From Calditrichota bacterium (GTDB lineage: Bacteria; CLD3): a stretch of DNA of 53,352 bases. The position numbers were made by a program, and so were the translations under genes. The notes beneath the pieces are model-generated. The model did no database searches and was not told where the DNA came from. It was given only the letters and a program-made list of their open reading frames with translations. Every line of letters begins with the position of its first letter. Position 1 is the first letter of the stretch. The stretch lies in assembly GCA_008501735.1 (NCBI GenBank), contig QQUF01000045.1:305742-359093 (forward strand), in the 5' to 3' direction. Positions 34,444 to 42,923 of the stretch are shown one piece after another.

Positions 34444-35568
34444 ATGCAAAACCTTTTAAATCTAATCTGCTTAATTTGTTTTTCACTTTTGATATTTACA
34501 AATTCACATTGCAAGCCGAAACCATTGAAAAAAACAGAATTAAAAACTCTCGAAAGTCTTCCAAATCAATCATTTAGTTTTTTAGTTTTAGGTGATTCAC
34601 AAAACCCTGTTTCCAAAAACCCCGAAGTTACTAATCAACCAGAAAGAGTTGCAATTTTTAACAAAATTTATGAAGAATTGAATTCTAGAAACCCTCCTGA
34701 TTTTGTGGTTCACGTTGGAGATTTTACAGAAACAGGAAGCAGTTCTAAAGAATGGAAAAAATACTTTGACGAAATCTTTTGGGACAAACTTTCCGAAGAA
34801 CAAAAGAATAAGTTTTTTCCGGTAGTCGGAAACCACGAATACAAAGACCATTTTTTCAATTACGGCGGTTACGATTTGAAAAAATATTATCAGCATTTCC
34901 CTCACATTCAAAAAAATCGATACTACTTTTTCCGTTATGGAAATTCGATTTTTATAATTTTGGATTCAGGCAGAAATGGAATTATGAAAGTTATTGGCGG
35001 TGAAAGGTGGCAAAATGGTATTGAAGAGCAAATTGATTGGCTCAAAAAAGAATTTTTCCCACACTTAAGTAAGCAAAATGAAGTCGAAAATATTTTCCTT
35101 ATCTTCCACAAACCTGCCTATGCAACACCTGAATACTTGAGAAATAAGCAATCTGCAAAAGTTATCGGAATGTTCGAAGATTACAACTCTACGCAAAATG
35201 ATAAATTTAAACTTACAGTTTTCAACGGGCACATTCACACTTTTTCGCACATTGTCAAAGATTTTAACAATGACGGCAAAAAGCCAACAGACCAGTTTAC
35301 AATTGGAACAGCTGGTGGAAAACAAAGAGGCAAAAAATATTTCAAAAAAATCAAAACTGTCGAAGGCTTAGACCTTTATAGAAAAAGCAAATATTATCAA
35401 GGAATCGAAGAAGACGGAATCGACAAAGAGATTTTCGATAAAGTTAGATTTGATAGCGAAATTTTCGGATATTTGGAAGTGAAAGTTGGTGAAGAAATTG
35501 AATTTATTTTTCACCGACTCTTTACGGAAAGAGATGGTTTTATAAGAAATTATGAATTTAGAAAATGA
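34444..35568 (+). CDS. Calcineurin-like metallophosphoesterase, exported lipoprotein candidate
   Basis: A 374-residue protein. It starts with a hydrophobic segment ending T-N-S-H-C, a loose lipobox, so it may be a lipoprotein. The metallophosphoesterase signature is complete: L-V-L-G-D-S-Q (metal aspartate), H-V-G-D-F, V-V-G-N-H-E, I-F-H-K-P and F-N-G-H-I-H. These supply the two-metal site that hydrolyses phosphomonoesters or diesters outside the cytoplasm. AAGGA lies 8 nt before the ATG. The substrate cannot be read from the sequence. It stands 21 nt before a T9SS protein gene and may be co-transcribed with it. Confidence 0.88.
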   Translation: MQNLLNLICLICFSLLIFTNSHCKPKPLKKTELKTLESLPNQSFSFLVLGDSQNPVSKNPEVTNQPERVAIFNKIYEELNSRNPPDFVVHVGDFTETGSSSKEWKKYFDEIFWDKLSEEQKNKFFPVVGNHEYKDHFFNYGGYDLKKYYQHFPHIQKNRYYFFRYGNSIFIILDSGRNGIMKVIGGERWQNGIEEQIDWLKKEFFPHLSKQNEVENIFLIFHKPAYATPEYLRNKQSAKVIGMFEDYNSTQNDKFKLTVFNGHIHTFSHIVKDFNNDGKKPTDQFTIGTAGGKQRGKKYFKKIKTVEGLDLYRKSKYYQGIEEDGIDKEIFDKVRFDSEIFGYLEVKVGEEIEFIFHRLFTERDGFIRNYEFRK

Positions 35569-35589
35569 TTATAAGTTAAATTATTACAA

Positions 35590-37947
35590 ATGGAATTTAA
35601 GAAAATGAAATTGATTTTGAAAATCCCAAAAATATTTTTTAAGGTCTTATATTGTATTATTTATACAATTTTTTCTGTATCAATGTCAAATGCTGTAACA
35701 ATAGACTTTTCAACATATATTGGTGGATTTTCTGAGGACTTTAGTGTTGAAGCTGATGTAAATTCAAAAAATGAAATAGTTATATCCGGCAATACAAGTT
35801 CGACTAATTTCCCAACAACTTCTGGAGTATTTGATAACCTTTATAATGGTGGTAGCTGGGATTCTTTTATATCAAAACTTTCTAAAGATGCTTCAACTCT
35901 TCAATTTTCTACTTTCATTGGTGGAAACTCTTCAGATACTGGAACAAATGTTTTTTATAATCAAAGTGAAGATAAAATTTTGATAATTGGAACAACATCC
36001 TCATCTAATTTCCCTACTAAAAATGCTTATTCTGATACTTTTAATTTAGGTTATGATTCTTTTATCTCTTGTTTCTCGAATAAAGGGGATTCACTAATTT
36101 ATTCTACCTACATTGGAGGCTCCAATACTGACTTTACCTTAGCTTCATTTGTAGACAAGAATGATAATGTATACGTTTCAGGTAGAACTTTTTCCCTAGA
36201 CTTTCCAACTACTTTGAATGCATTTAGTCAAACAAGTTTTGGTAATTGGGAAAGTTTTATTTCAAAAATCTCTTCGAATGGAGATTCTTTAATAGCCTCT
36301 ACCCTAATTGGGGGAAATCAACAAGATGAAAATTTTGATATAGAAATTGATAAATTTGGGAATCCATATATTACAGGTTTTACATTTTCAATTAATTATC
36401 CTACTACTTCAGGAGCTTTTCAAGTTTATCCTTCAGGAAATAGTGAAATTTATGTTTCAAAATTTACTAATGATATGTCGATTTTAAATTACTCTACGTA
36501 TTTAGGAGGTTCTTCAACAGATTATGGCAATAGTATAGCTATTGATAAGAATCTTAATGCATTTATAACTGGTTCTACCTCTTCTACAGATTTTCCAATT
36601 TTTAATGGTTATGACGCAAGTTTTAATGGTGGTGAAGATATATTTCTGAGTAAAGTTTCTTCTGATGGTTCGATACTTCTTTATTCTTCATTTTTAGGAG
36701 GTAATTCAAGTGAAAGAAGTTATAATGTCTCTCTTGACCTTGTTTCAAACGTTTATTTAAGTGGACATACCTCATCAATAGATTTTCCAATTTTTAATGG
36801 TGTTAATAACAATGGCTCTAATGATTATTTTATAGTTTCATTAAATATTATAGATAATTCAATAAATTATTCAACTTGTTTTGGAAGTACTTTATCGGAA
36901 ACTTTTGGAAGCTCAAATTATACAAATGGAAGCTTATATTTAACTGGAAATACTGAATCAAATAACTTCCTTTCTACAAGCGGTTCTTATTCACAAATAA
37001 ATAGTGGCGGAAATGATGTGACTTTAACTAAATTTCTATTTTTTAATCAGCCATTGAAGATTTCACAAATTCAAGATAAAAGTTACTTAGAAGATAGTGG
37101 AGTTAATTTAGTTGTTAATTTAGATTCAATTTTTATAAACCCTGACTCTTCTTCTGCCTTAGTTTATTCAACTTCTGTTTCAGGAAGTGGTATCAACTCT
37201 TATATAAATTCAGATTCGTTGCTAATCTCAACTATTACTGATTCTACAGGAGACTATCAAATAATAGTAACAGCATTAAAAGATTCGATAACAACAGTAA
37301 GTGATTCATTTTTAATTACAATTATTCCAGTTAACGACCCTCCAACAGTTTTTAATCTTTTGAACCCAACCGACGGAGACACTTTACCAAACTTTTTTGA
37401 CCCAATTGAATTTATCTGGAACTCCTCAATTGATGCGGATAATACAAATCTAATTTACAATTTAAAAATCTTCAACTCATCTTTCGATACTACAATTTCA
37501 AACATCTCCGACACAACTTTAAATTTCACAAGTTCACTCGAAGAACTCACAAATTACAATTGGTTCGTAGAAGTTACTGACGGAGAATTTACAGTTAGCA
37601 GTTCAGATACTTTTGAATTCATTACACCAATGGCTGTTAGCATTTCTGAAAATGAAAATCAGGTTCCAAATTCCTTTGCTTTGAGGCAAAATTATCCGAA
37701 TCCATTTAATCCAACTACAACAATCAGCTACGATTTACCGATTAACTCAAAAGTCATTTTGAAGATTTACAATTTAATTGGGCAGGAAGTAAGAGCTTTA
37801 GTTGAGAAAAATGTTAATGCTGGATTTCATTTAGTTAATTGGGACGGAAAAAATGATTTTGGAAAGCAAGTGAGTTCAGGAATTTACATTTACAAAATTC
37901 AAGCAGGTGATTTTGTTCAAAGCAAAAAAATGGTGTTTTTGAAATAA
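35590..37947 (+). CDS. SBBP-repeat beta-propeller protein with T9SS sorting domain
   Basis: A 785-residue secreted protein. A signal-like hydrophobic segment lies at about residues 10-35; an alternative start at ATG 35605 would shorten the N-terminus by five residues. Repeats of the SBBP kind (S-T-Y-I-G-G, G-x-T-x-S-x-[DN]-F-P-T/I) fill about 40-480. Then come cadherin/Ig-like beta segments (about 490-690, including V-N-D-P-P-T) and the T9SS module (about 695-785; N-Y-P-N-P-F-N-P, ending K-M-V-F-L-K). The repeats probably form beta-propellers displayed at the cell surface. Codon use is more A/T-rich and serine/asparagine-rich than in the metabolic genes. Confidence 0.9.
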   Translation: MEFKKMKLILKIPKIFFKVLYCIIYTIFSVSMSNAVTIDFSTYIGGFSEDFSVEADVNSKNEIVISGNTSSTNFPTTSGVFDNLYNGGSWDSFISKLSKDASTLQFSTFIGGNSSDTGTNVFYNQSEDKILIIGTTSSSNFPTKNAYSDTFNLGYDSFISCFSNKGDSLIYSTYIGGSNTDFTLASFVDKNDNVYVSGRTFSLDFPTTLNAFSQTSFGNWESFISKISSNGDSLIASTLIGGNQQDENFDIEIDKFGNPYITGFTFSINYPTTSGAFQVYPSGNSEIYVSKFTNDMSILNYSTYLGGSSTDYGNSIAIDKNLNAFITGSTSSTDFPIFNGYDASFNGGEDIFLSKVSSDGSILLYSSFLGGNSSERSYNVSLDLVSNVYLSGHTSSIDFPIFNGVNNNGSNDYFIVSLNIIDNSINYSTCFGSTLSETFGSSNYTNGSLYLTGNTESNNFLSTSGSYSQINSGGNDVTLTKFLFFNQPLKISQIQDKSYLEDSGVNLVVNLDSIFINPDSSSALVYSTSVSGSGINSYINSDSLLISTITDSTGDYQIIVTALKDSITTVSDSFLITIIPVNDPPTVFNLLNPTDGDTLPNFFDPIEFIWNSSIDADNTNLIYNLKIFNSSFDTTISNISDTTLNFTSSLEELTNYNWFVEVTDGEFTVSSSDTFEFITPMAVSISENENQVPNSFALRQNYPNPFNPTTTISYDLPINSKVILKIYNLIGQEVRALVEKNVNAGFHLVNWDGKNDFGKQVSSGIYIYKIQAGDFVQSKKMVFLK

Positions 37948-38001
37948 CTTTTTTAACTTACTCTCGTTAGTGTAAGTTCACAAAACTAAAGTAAGTAGAA
38001 A

Positions 38002-38553
38002 ATGAAAGCACAGCCAACTCTCAAAACGAAAAGATTAATTCTCAGACCATACACTCTTAAAGATTCTAAAAGAGTACAACTTCTTGCAGGAGACAAAGAA
38101 ATCGCAAGAACAACTTTGCTAATTCCTCACCCGTACGCTGATGGTGAAGCTGAGAAATGGATTTCAACTCACAAAAGTAGTTTTGAAGCAAAAGAAAGTG
38201 TAACTTTTGCAATAGTCTCTAAAGAATCGAATTTGCTGATAGGTGGAATCGGTTTGACCTTGTCTTTAAATCACGAAAGAGCAGAAATGGGTTATTGGCT
38301 TGGAAAAGAATTTTGGAATCAAGGTTTTACATCTGAAGCTGGAAAAGCTCTTTTAGATTACGGATTTAGTGAATTTAAACTAAATCGAATTGACGCTCAC
38401 CATTTTCATAACAATCCTTCATCAGGCAAAGTATTGCAAAAAATCGGTATGAAATACGAAGGCAGACAAGCTCAATACATCAAAAAATGGGGTAAATTTT
38501 TAGATATTTTGATGTATGGAATCCTTCGTGTGGATTGGGAAAAATCAAAATAA
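38002..38553 (+). CDS. RimJ/RimL-type GNAT acetyltransferase
   Basis: A 183-residue GNAT protein. The N-terminus L-K-T-K-R-L-I-L-R-P-Y, the middle E-M-G-Y-W-L-G-K-E-F-W-N-Q-G-F-T-S-E-A (acetyl-CoA site) and N-P-S-S-G-K-V-L-Q-K-I-G-M-K-Y-E-G all fit the Acetyltransf_3 group that contains ribosomal-protein N-acetyltransferases. The target (ribosomal protein, metabolite or antibiotic) is unknown. It stands alone between T9SS and regulator genes. Confidence 0.88.
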   Translation: MKAQPTLKTKRLILRPYTLKDSKRVQLLAGDKEIARTTLLIPHPYADGEAEKWISTHKSSFEAKESVTFAIVSKESNLLIGGIGLTLSLNHERAEMGYWLGKEFWNQGFTSEAGKALLDYGFSEFKLNRIDAHHFHNNPSSGKVLQKIGMKYEGRQAQYIKKWGKFLDILMYGILRVDWEKSK

Positions 38554-38630
38554 CTTGTGGTATTTTAAATTCTTAATTCTGAATTTCTTCCAAAGTTAGT
38601 ATCTTTTGCAAAATTAATTTTTTGCTCAAA

Positions 38631-39302
38631 ATGACTAACAAAAATGAAAACCCTTCCAAGCAAATCCATTCACATTCTGACTTTGTACCTAACTCACAAA
38701 AAATTGACATTCAGAAAAAATTAGAAAACTTTAAAGTTTTTAGGGAATTAGAAAAGAAAGAATTCATAGAAGAATCGAATAAGAGATTTGAAAATCTGCG
38801 AAAAACTTTTGAAGTAGAAATAAAAGAAATTCAAATTCAACAACTTGAGCAGGAAAAGTCTCTTCAACAAAAGACAATTGAGTTGAAGGAAAAAGAACTC
38901 GTAGATTTTGCTTTAATTCTTTCTACTAAAAATGAAGAAATGACTAAAATCAACGCCGAAATAATTTCCATACTTGAAAAACAAAGACCAATTTCAGCTT
39001 TAAAAAAGCTTTTAAAAAATCAAGAAAAGCAAACTAGTACAAAAAGAGATTGGAGTGAATTTGAAAAGCGTTTCAACAAAGTTCACGATGACTTTTTGGA
39101 AAGACTTTCGTTAAATTTTTCAAAACTCTCCAAAAGGCAATTGCAAATTTGTGCATTACTAAAAACAAATTTGTCCTCAAAAGAAATATCGGATTTACTG
39201 AATATTTCTTTGCGAAGTGTTGAACAACAACGTTACAAAATTCGGCAAAAACTTAACTTAACCTCAGAGCAAAATTTAACCTCATTTTTAGTTTCAATTT
39301 AA
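38631..39302 (+). CDS. Coiled-coil protein with C-terminal LuxR-like HTH (short paralogue)
   Basis: Start placed at the ATG 38631 (223 residues); an in-frame TTG at 38622 would add three. About residues 25-125 are charged coiled coil. About 140-223 hold a helix-turn-helix of the LuxR/GerE kind (L-S-K-R-Q-L-Q-I-C-A-L-L-K-T-N-L-S-S-K-E-I-S-D-L-L-N-I-S-L-R-S-V-E), as in Bacteroidota TPR-linked regulators. The whole protein aligns with the C-terminal part of the next gene and lacks its TPR repeats. It is either a truncated duplicate or a partner that heterodimerises through the coiled coil. The next gene begins 4 nt after its stop. Confidence 0.8.
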   Translation: MTNKNENPSKQIHSHSDFVPNSQKIDIQKKLENFKVFRELEKKEFIEESNKRFENLRKTFEVEIKEIQIQQLEQEKSLQQKTIELKEKELVDFALILSTKNEEMTKINAEIISILEKQRPISALKKLLKNQEKQTSTKRDWSEFEKRFNKVHDDFLERLSLNFSKLSKRQLQICALLKTNLSSKEISDLLNISLRSVEQQRYKIRQKLNLTSEQNLTSFLVSI

Positions 39303-39306
39303 TCTT

Positions 39307-40836
39307 ATGAACGAAAACATTTTAGAGCTTCAATCAAAACTTGAAAATGAAACAGACGACTTAGCAAAGCTAAATTTGTTATCAGAATTAGCTTTGCAGA
39401 CTTACTACCTTGACCCAACTAAGTCTGTAATTTTTTCTCAAAGAAGTCTTAAACTTGCTCTAAAATTAAACCATAAAAAAGGAATTATTTCTTCAAAACA
39501 TTTGCTTAGTGCAGCTTTTCATTTTCTTGGCAACTACGAAAGAAGTCTAACTTTATCCTTTGAAGTTCTAAACATTTACGGAAAAAATAAATCTGATGAG
39601 ACTAAGGCGAATTGCCTAAACAACATTGGAAATATTTATTCAGAATTGGGAGATTTAGCACGAAGTTTAGAATTTTATCAAAAATCTTTAAGAGAATACA
39701 AATCTTTAAAAAGCATTCAAGGCGAAGCAGCACTTTTGGTAAACATTGGAATTCTTTTTATGAAAATGGAGAATTTTGAAAAGGCTTTGGAGTTCTTTGA
39801 GAAAGGTTTAGAAATTTCTGAAAAAGAAAACTTCACAATAGGAAAATCTCACGCTTTGAGGAATTTAGGAACTCTTTACGGGAAAACGAAGCAATTTGAA
39901 AGAGCTTTAGAATTTTACCAAAAAGGGCTTTCGGATTCAAACAACCGTTCAAAAGTTAATACTTTAGCAAACATTGGAGATGTTTTTTCAGAACTTGGAG
40001 ATTTCGAGAAAGCAATTCAAAATTACTCTGAGAGTCTTAGAATCTCAAAAGAGTTAAATCTAAAATTTGACATTGCCCACTCTTTGGACGGTCTTGGTTA
40101 CGCTCATTTTTTACAAGGAAAATTTTCTCAAGCTATCAATTTTTTAGAACAATCTTTGAAAATTGCCACAGAAATAAATTCACAAGAAATCCTTTTGAAC
40201 AATTTTACAAAATTGGCACAAGTTTATGAAAAGTTAGAGGATTTTGACAAAGCTTTAGATTATTTAGAAAAGCATCGTGAAATCGAAAAAGAGATTTTTA
40301 ATCGTGATTCGGACAAACGTTTTAAAAATTTGCAAATCAGTTACGAAGTTGAAATTAAAGAACTTAAAATTCAAAAACTCAAAACTGAAATCCAAATCCA
40401 AAATCAGGAAATGGAATTAAAAAACCGTGAACTAACAAACTTTGCTCTAAATCTTTCTGCAAAAAATGAACAATTAAAAAAAATCTTAAAAGAACTTGAA
40501 AAGATTGCAGAAAAATCGAACTCAATTTCGGACTTAAAGTTTTTTATGAAACGCTTTAACAAAGAATTTTCATTAGAAAATGATTGGCGAGAATTTGAGG
40601 AACAGTTTAGCCAAGTTCACGGAAATTTTCTTAATCGACTTTCCAAAAAATATCCTAAACTGACACCAAGACAACTTCAAGTTTGTGCTTTACTCAAGAC
40701 AAACCTTCCTTCAAAAAAAATTTCAGACCTTCTCACAGTTTCACTAAGAAGCATCGAACAACAACGCTACAAAATCCGCAAAATCTTGTTTCTTGAAAAA
40801 GATGAAAACTTGAATGACTTTTTGAATTCTTTATAA
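39307..40836 (+). CDS. TPR-repeat regulator with coiled coil and LuxR-like HTH
   Basis: A 509-residue cytosolic protein. About residues 15-335 form seven to eight tetratricopeptide repeats (A-x-x-x-G-N-I-x-x-x-L-G-D-x-x-x-A type, e.g. N-N-I-G-N-I-Y-S-E-L-G-D). A coiled coil at about 335-410 follows, and a C-terminal HTH at about 445-500 (L-T-P-R-Q-L-Q-V-C-A-L-L). Such proteins in Bacteroidota sense signals through protein contacts and bind DNA. No receiver or ligand domain is visible. The 200 C-terminal residues are clearly homologous to the preceding gene, so the pair arose by tandem duplication. It is followed by a large palindromic repeat. Confidence 0.85.
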   Translation: MNENILELQSKLENETDDLAKLNLLSELALQTYYLDPTKSVIFSQRSLKLALKLNHKKGIISSKHLLSAAFHFLGNYERSLTLSFEVLNIYGKNKSDETKANCLNNIGNIYSELGDLARSLEFYQKSLREYKSLKSIQGEAALLVNIGILFMKMENFEKALEFFEKGLEISEKENFTIGKSHALRNLGTLYGKTKQFERALEFYQKGLSDSNNRSKVNTLANIGDVFSELGDFEKAIQNYSESLRISKELNLKFDIAHSLDGLGYAHFLQGKFSQAINFLEQSLKIATEINSQEILLNNFTKLAQVYEKLEDFDKALDYLEKHREIEKEIFNRDSDKRFKNLQISYEVEIKELKIQKLKTEIQIQNQEMELKNRELTNFALNLSAKNEQLKKILKELEKIAEKSNSISDLKFFMKRFNKEFSLENDWREFEEQFSQVHGNFLNRLSKKYPKLTPRQLQVCALLKTNLPSKKISDLLTVSLRSIEQQRYKIRKILFLEKDENLNDFLNSL

Positions 40837-41231
40837 CTTCTACTCCCACGAAACACACAAAAAAAGATGAAAAGGATTGCCGACTTTAGTCGGTTCTTTA
40901 AGTTAACCGACTAAAGTCGGCAATCCTTTTTTATCAGTCTTTTAAATTTCTCCTTTGTGATTTAAGTCAAAACTTATACTTCAATTTTATCTTTTTTGCA
41001 CAAAATTACCCTACCCTAAATGTTTATTTATTAGCCCTTTAGCCTAACTTAGTTTTTCAAAAAGTGAAGTTTTGGTGAGGTGATTTTTATTAAGATTTGA
41101 ATTATCATTTACTTAGAAAAAATCATTTATCAATCCCGAATGTTACGGTATGAATTTAAAACTGAACGTTTTTTTAATTAATTGTTTCGTGCCGAATGTT
41201 TGGGTTAACTAACAAAATAGGAGACAATAAA
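40837..41231. other. Intergenic region with palindromic repeat, otherwise plain
   Basis: This 395-base gap holds the palindrome at 40870-40930. The remainder is AT-rich with no open frame of note. It includes the T9SS gene's upstream region ending in AGGAG, 8 nt before the ATG at 41232. Confidence 0.6.
40870..40930. repeat. REPIN-like double palindrome, also a terminator candidate
   Basis: The 26-bp arm at 40870-40895 and the arm at 40905-40930 are perfect inverted copies with a 9-nt loop. Each arm contains CCGACT-TT-AGTCGG (or its complement), itself almost palindromic. Two inverted near-palindromes are the layout of REP doublets. The 3' arm ends in TCCTTTTTT, so it can also stop transcription. 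Confidence 0.75.
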
Positions 41232-42695
41232 ATGTCAAAATTACAATTTTTATTAGGGTTGTTTTTATTAGCAATTTTTGATTTAAGTTCAATTGCTGCA
41301 CCTATTGTTACCGTCTCTGTTTCAGCAGGTCCAGGAAGTTGGGTTTACACAGTTTCAGTCGATCCTTTAAGCCCTGAAAATGTCATAGATTTCTCTGTAA
41401 ATACAGGACTTCCACTTGGAAACGAAGGAAGAGTAACTTTAAGTGGTCCAAATGGTTGGAGAACTGATACAGCAGAAGGAGCTTACGAAAATCTTGGTTT
41501 TTCTTGGAATGGAGAAGAAGTAGGAAAAACTTGGATTGACAGCATTCCTCCTGGTGGGAGTGAAACTTTCGTCATTACTTGTGGTTCTTGCTCAAATACA
41601 ACTTTTCAAACTGATTGGGCAGCTTTGGAATACGGTCAAACTGACGGAATAAATATTCCTGCTCCAGCTCTTCCAACTCAAAAGAATGGAATTGCAAGTA
41701 ATTCAAATATTGGCAACGGAACAAATATTACTGCAATGAATAGTGGAAATCCTTTGGCTCAACTTGCCATTACTTCTGGGTCAGGTTCTGCAAGTCTAAA
41801 CGTAAATCATTACAATGCACAACATCAAACTCCTCCTGCAAACAGTGTTTTCGGTTGGTGGGACGTAAATGTTTCAGGAACTTTCACTACAGATTTGACT
41901 TTTTATTACGATGGAATTAACATTAACGGAATCAGTGAAAATAACTTAAAAGTTTGGCATTGGAACGGAAGTATTTGGGAAGATTTTGGTGGAACAGTCA
42001 ACACAATTGCCAAAACAATTACTGTTACAAATTTGAATCAAGGAAATTTTTCTCCTTTCACTCTTGGAAGTGGAGACAATCCTTTGGCAATTGAACTAAG
42101 TTACTTTAAGGCAGAATCAATCGAAGAAGGTCTGAAACTTAGTTGGAGAACCGAATCTGAATTCAACAACAAAGGATTTTACATTGAACGGAAAAATAAT
42201 TCACAAAAGTTCATTCGAGTTTCAAATTTAATTGAAGGACAAGGGACTTCAGCAAGTTCTTTCAATTACATTTTCATTGACGAAAACGTGAATTTAGGCA
42301 AAACTTATATTTACAGATTAATTGACGTTGATAGCGAAACAGGAGTTGAGAAAAAACACGAAGAAATTGAAATTACTTTTGTGTTAAAACAAAATGAAAT
42401 TGGAGCAAAAATCCCAACAGAATATTCTTTACACCAAAACTTTCCAAATCCATTTAATCCAAGCACAACAATTAAATTTGAGTTGCCGAAATCAAAACTC
42501 GTGAATCTGAGCATTTACAACACCAAAGGTCAACTTGTGAGAAATTTACTTTCAAAGAAATTAGAAGCAGGTTTTCACTCGATAAATTGGAACGGAACTG
42601 ATACTTTTGGTAATTTGGTTTCAAGTGGAGTTTACTTTTACAAAATTGAAGCAGGAAGTTTTAGAAAAATTCAGAAAATGACTTTTTTGAAATAA
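41232..42695 (+). CDS. Secreted T9SS-sorted protein of unknown function
   Basis: The ATG at 41232 is chosen because AGGAG precedes it by 8 nt and a signal peptide starts there (K-L-Q-F-L-L-G-L-F-L-L). An upstream in-frame ATG at 41196 has no such site. The product has 487 residues. An N-terminal beta domain (about 25-150) has two cysteines close together (C-G-S-C). A second beta domain (about 155-285) contains V-W-H-W-N-G-S-I-W-E. An FN3-like segment (about 290-390; L-K-L-S-W-R-T-E-S-E-F-N-N-K-G-F) precedes the T9SS module (about 400-487; N-F-P-N-P-F-N-P). Function unknown. A strong terminator follows. Confidence 0.88.
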   Translation: MSKLQFLLGLFLLAIFDLSSIAAPIVTVSVSAGPGSWVYTVSVDPLSPENVIDFSVNTGLPLGNEGRVTLSGPNGWRTDTAEGAYENLGFSWNGEEVGKTWIDSIPPGGSETFVITCGSCSNTTFQTDWAALEYGQTDGINIPAPALPTQKNGIASNSNIGNGTNITAMNSGNPLAQLAITSGSGSASLNVNHYNAQHQTPPANSVFGWWDVNVSGTFTTDLTFYYDGININGISENNLKVWHWNGSIWEDFGGTVNTIAKTITVTNLNQGNFSPFTLGSGDNPLAIELSYFKAESIEEGLKLSWRTESEFNNKGFYIERKNNSQKFIRVSNLIEGQGTSASSFNYIFIDENVNLGKTYIYRLIDVDSETGVEKKHEEIEITFVLKQNEIGAKIPTEYSLHQNFPNPFNPSTTIKFELPKSKLVNLSIYNTKGQLVRNLLSKKLEAGFHSINWNGTDTFGNLVSSGVYFYKIEAGSFRKIQKMTFLK

Positions 42696-42717
42696 ATTCA
42701 TTTACCCCTACTCTCTT

Positions 42718-42755
42718 GAAAGTCTCGATTAATTTCGGGACTTTCTCTTTTTTTT
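42718..42755 (+). terminator. Intrinsic terminator after the T9SS gene
   Basis: GAAAGTCTCGA (42718-42728) pairs with TCGGGACTTTC (42735-42745), eleven pairs with one G-U, 6-nt loop, followed by TCTTTTTTTT. The stem nearly equals that at 44841. Confidence 0.88.
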
Positions 42756-42856
42756 AAATTACTCCGTCGTAATTCAACTCGCACAAATGAGAAAAGCCTA
42801 TCAATTCGGTTAATTACTTTAAAAGAATTAAGTATTTAAGACACTTAAAATTCGGA

Positions 42857-42870
42857 TTTACATTTTGTAA
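42857..42870. promoter_or_regulatory. Second copy of TTTACATTTTGTAA
   Basis: These 14 bases are identical to the core of the palindrome at 19455-19469, here 53 nt before the cytochrome ATG. The arms TTACA and TGTAA are symmetric around TTT. Confidence 0.4.
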
Positions 42871-42923
42871 TTTTTGGTATGAGTTTTGAGAAAACTAAAT
42901 AACTAATTTTTGGAGAATGCAAA

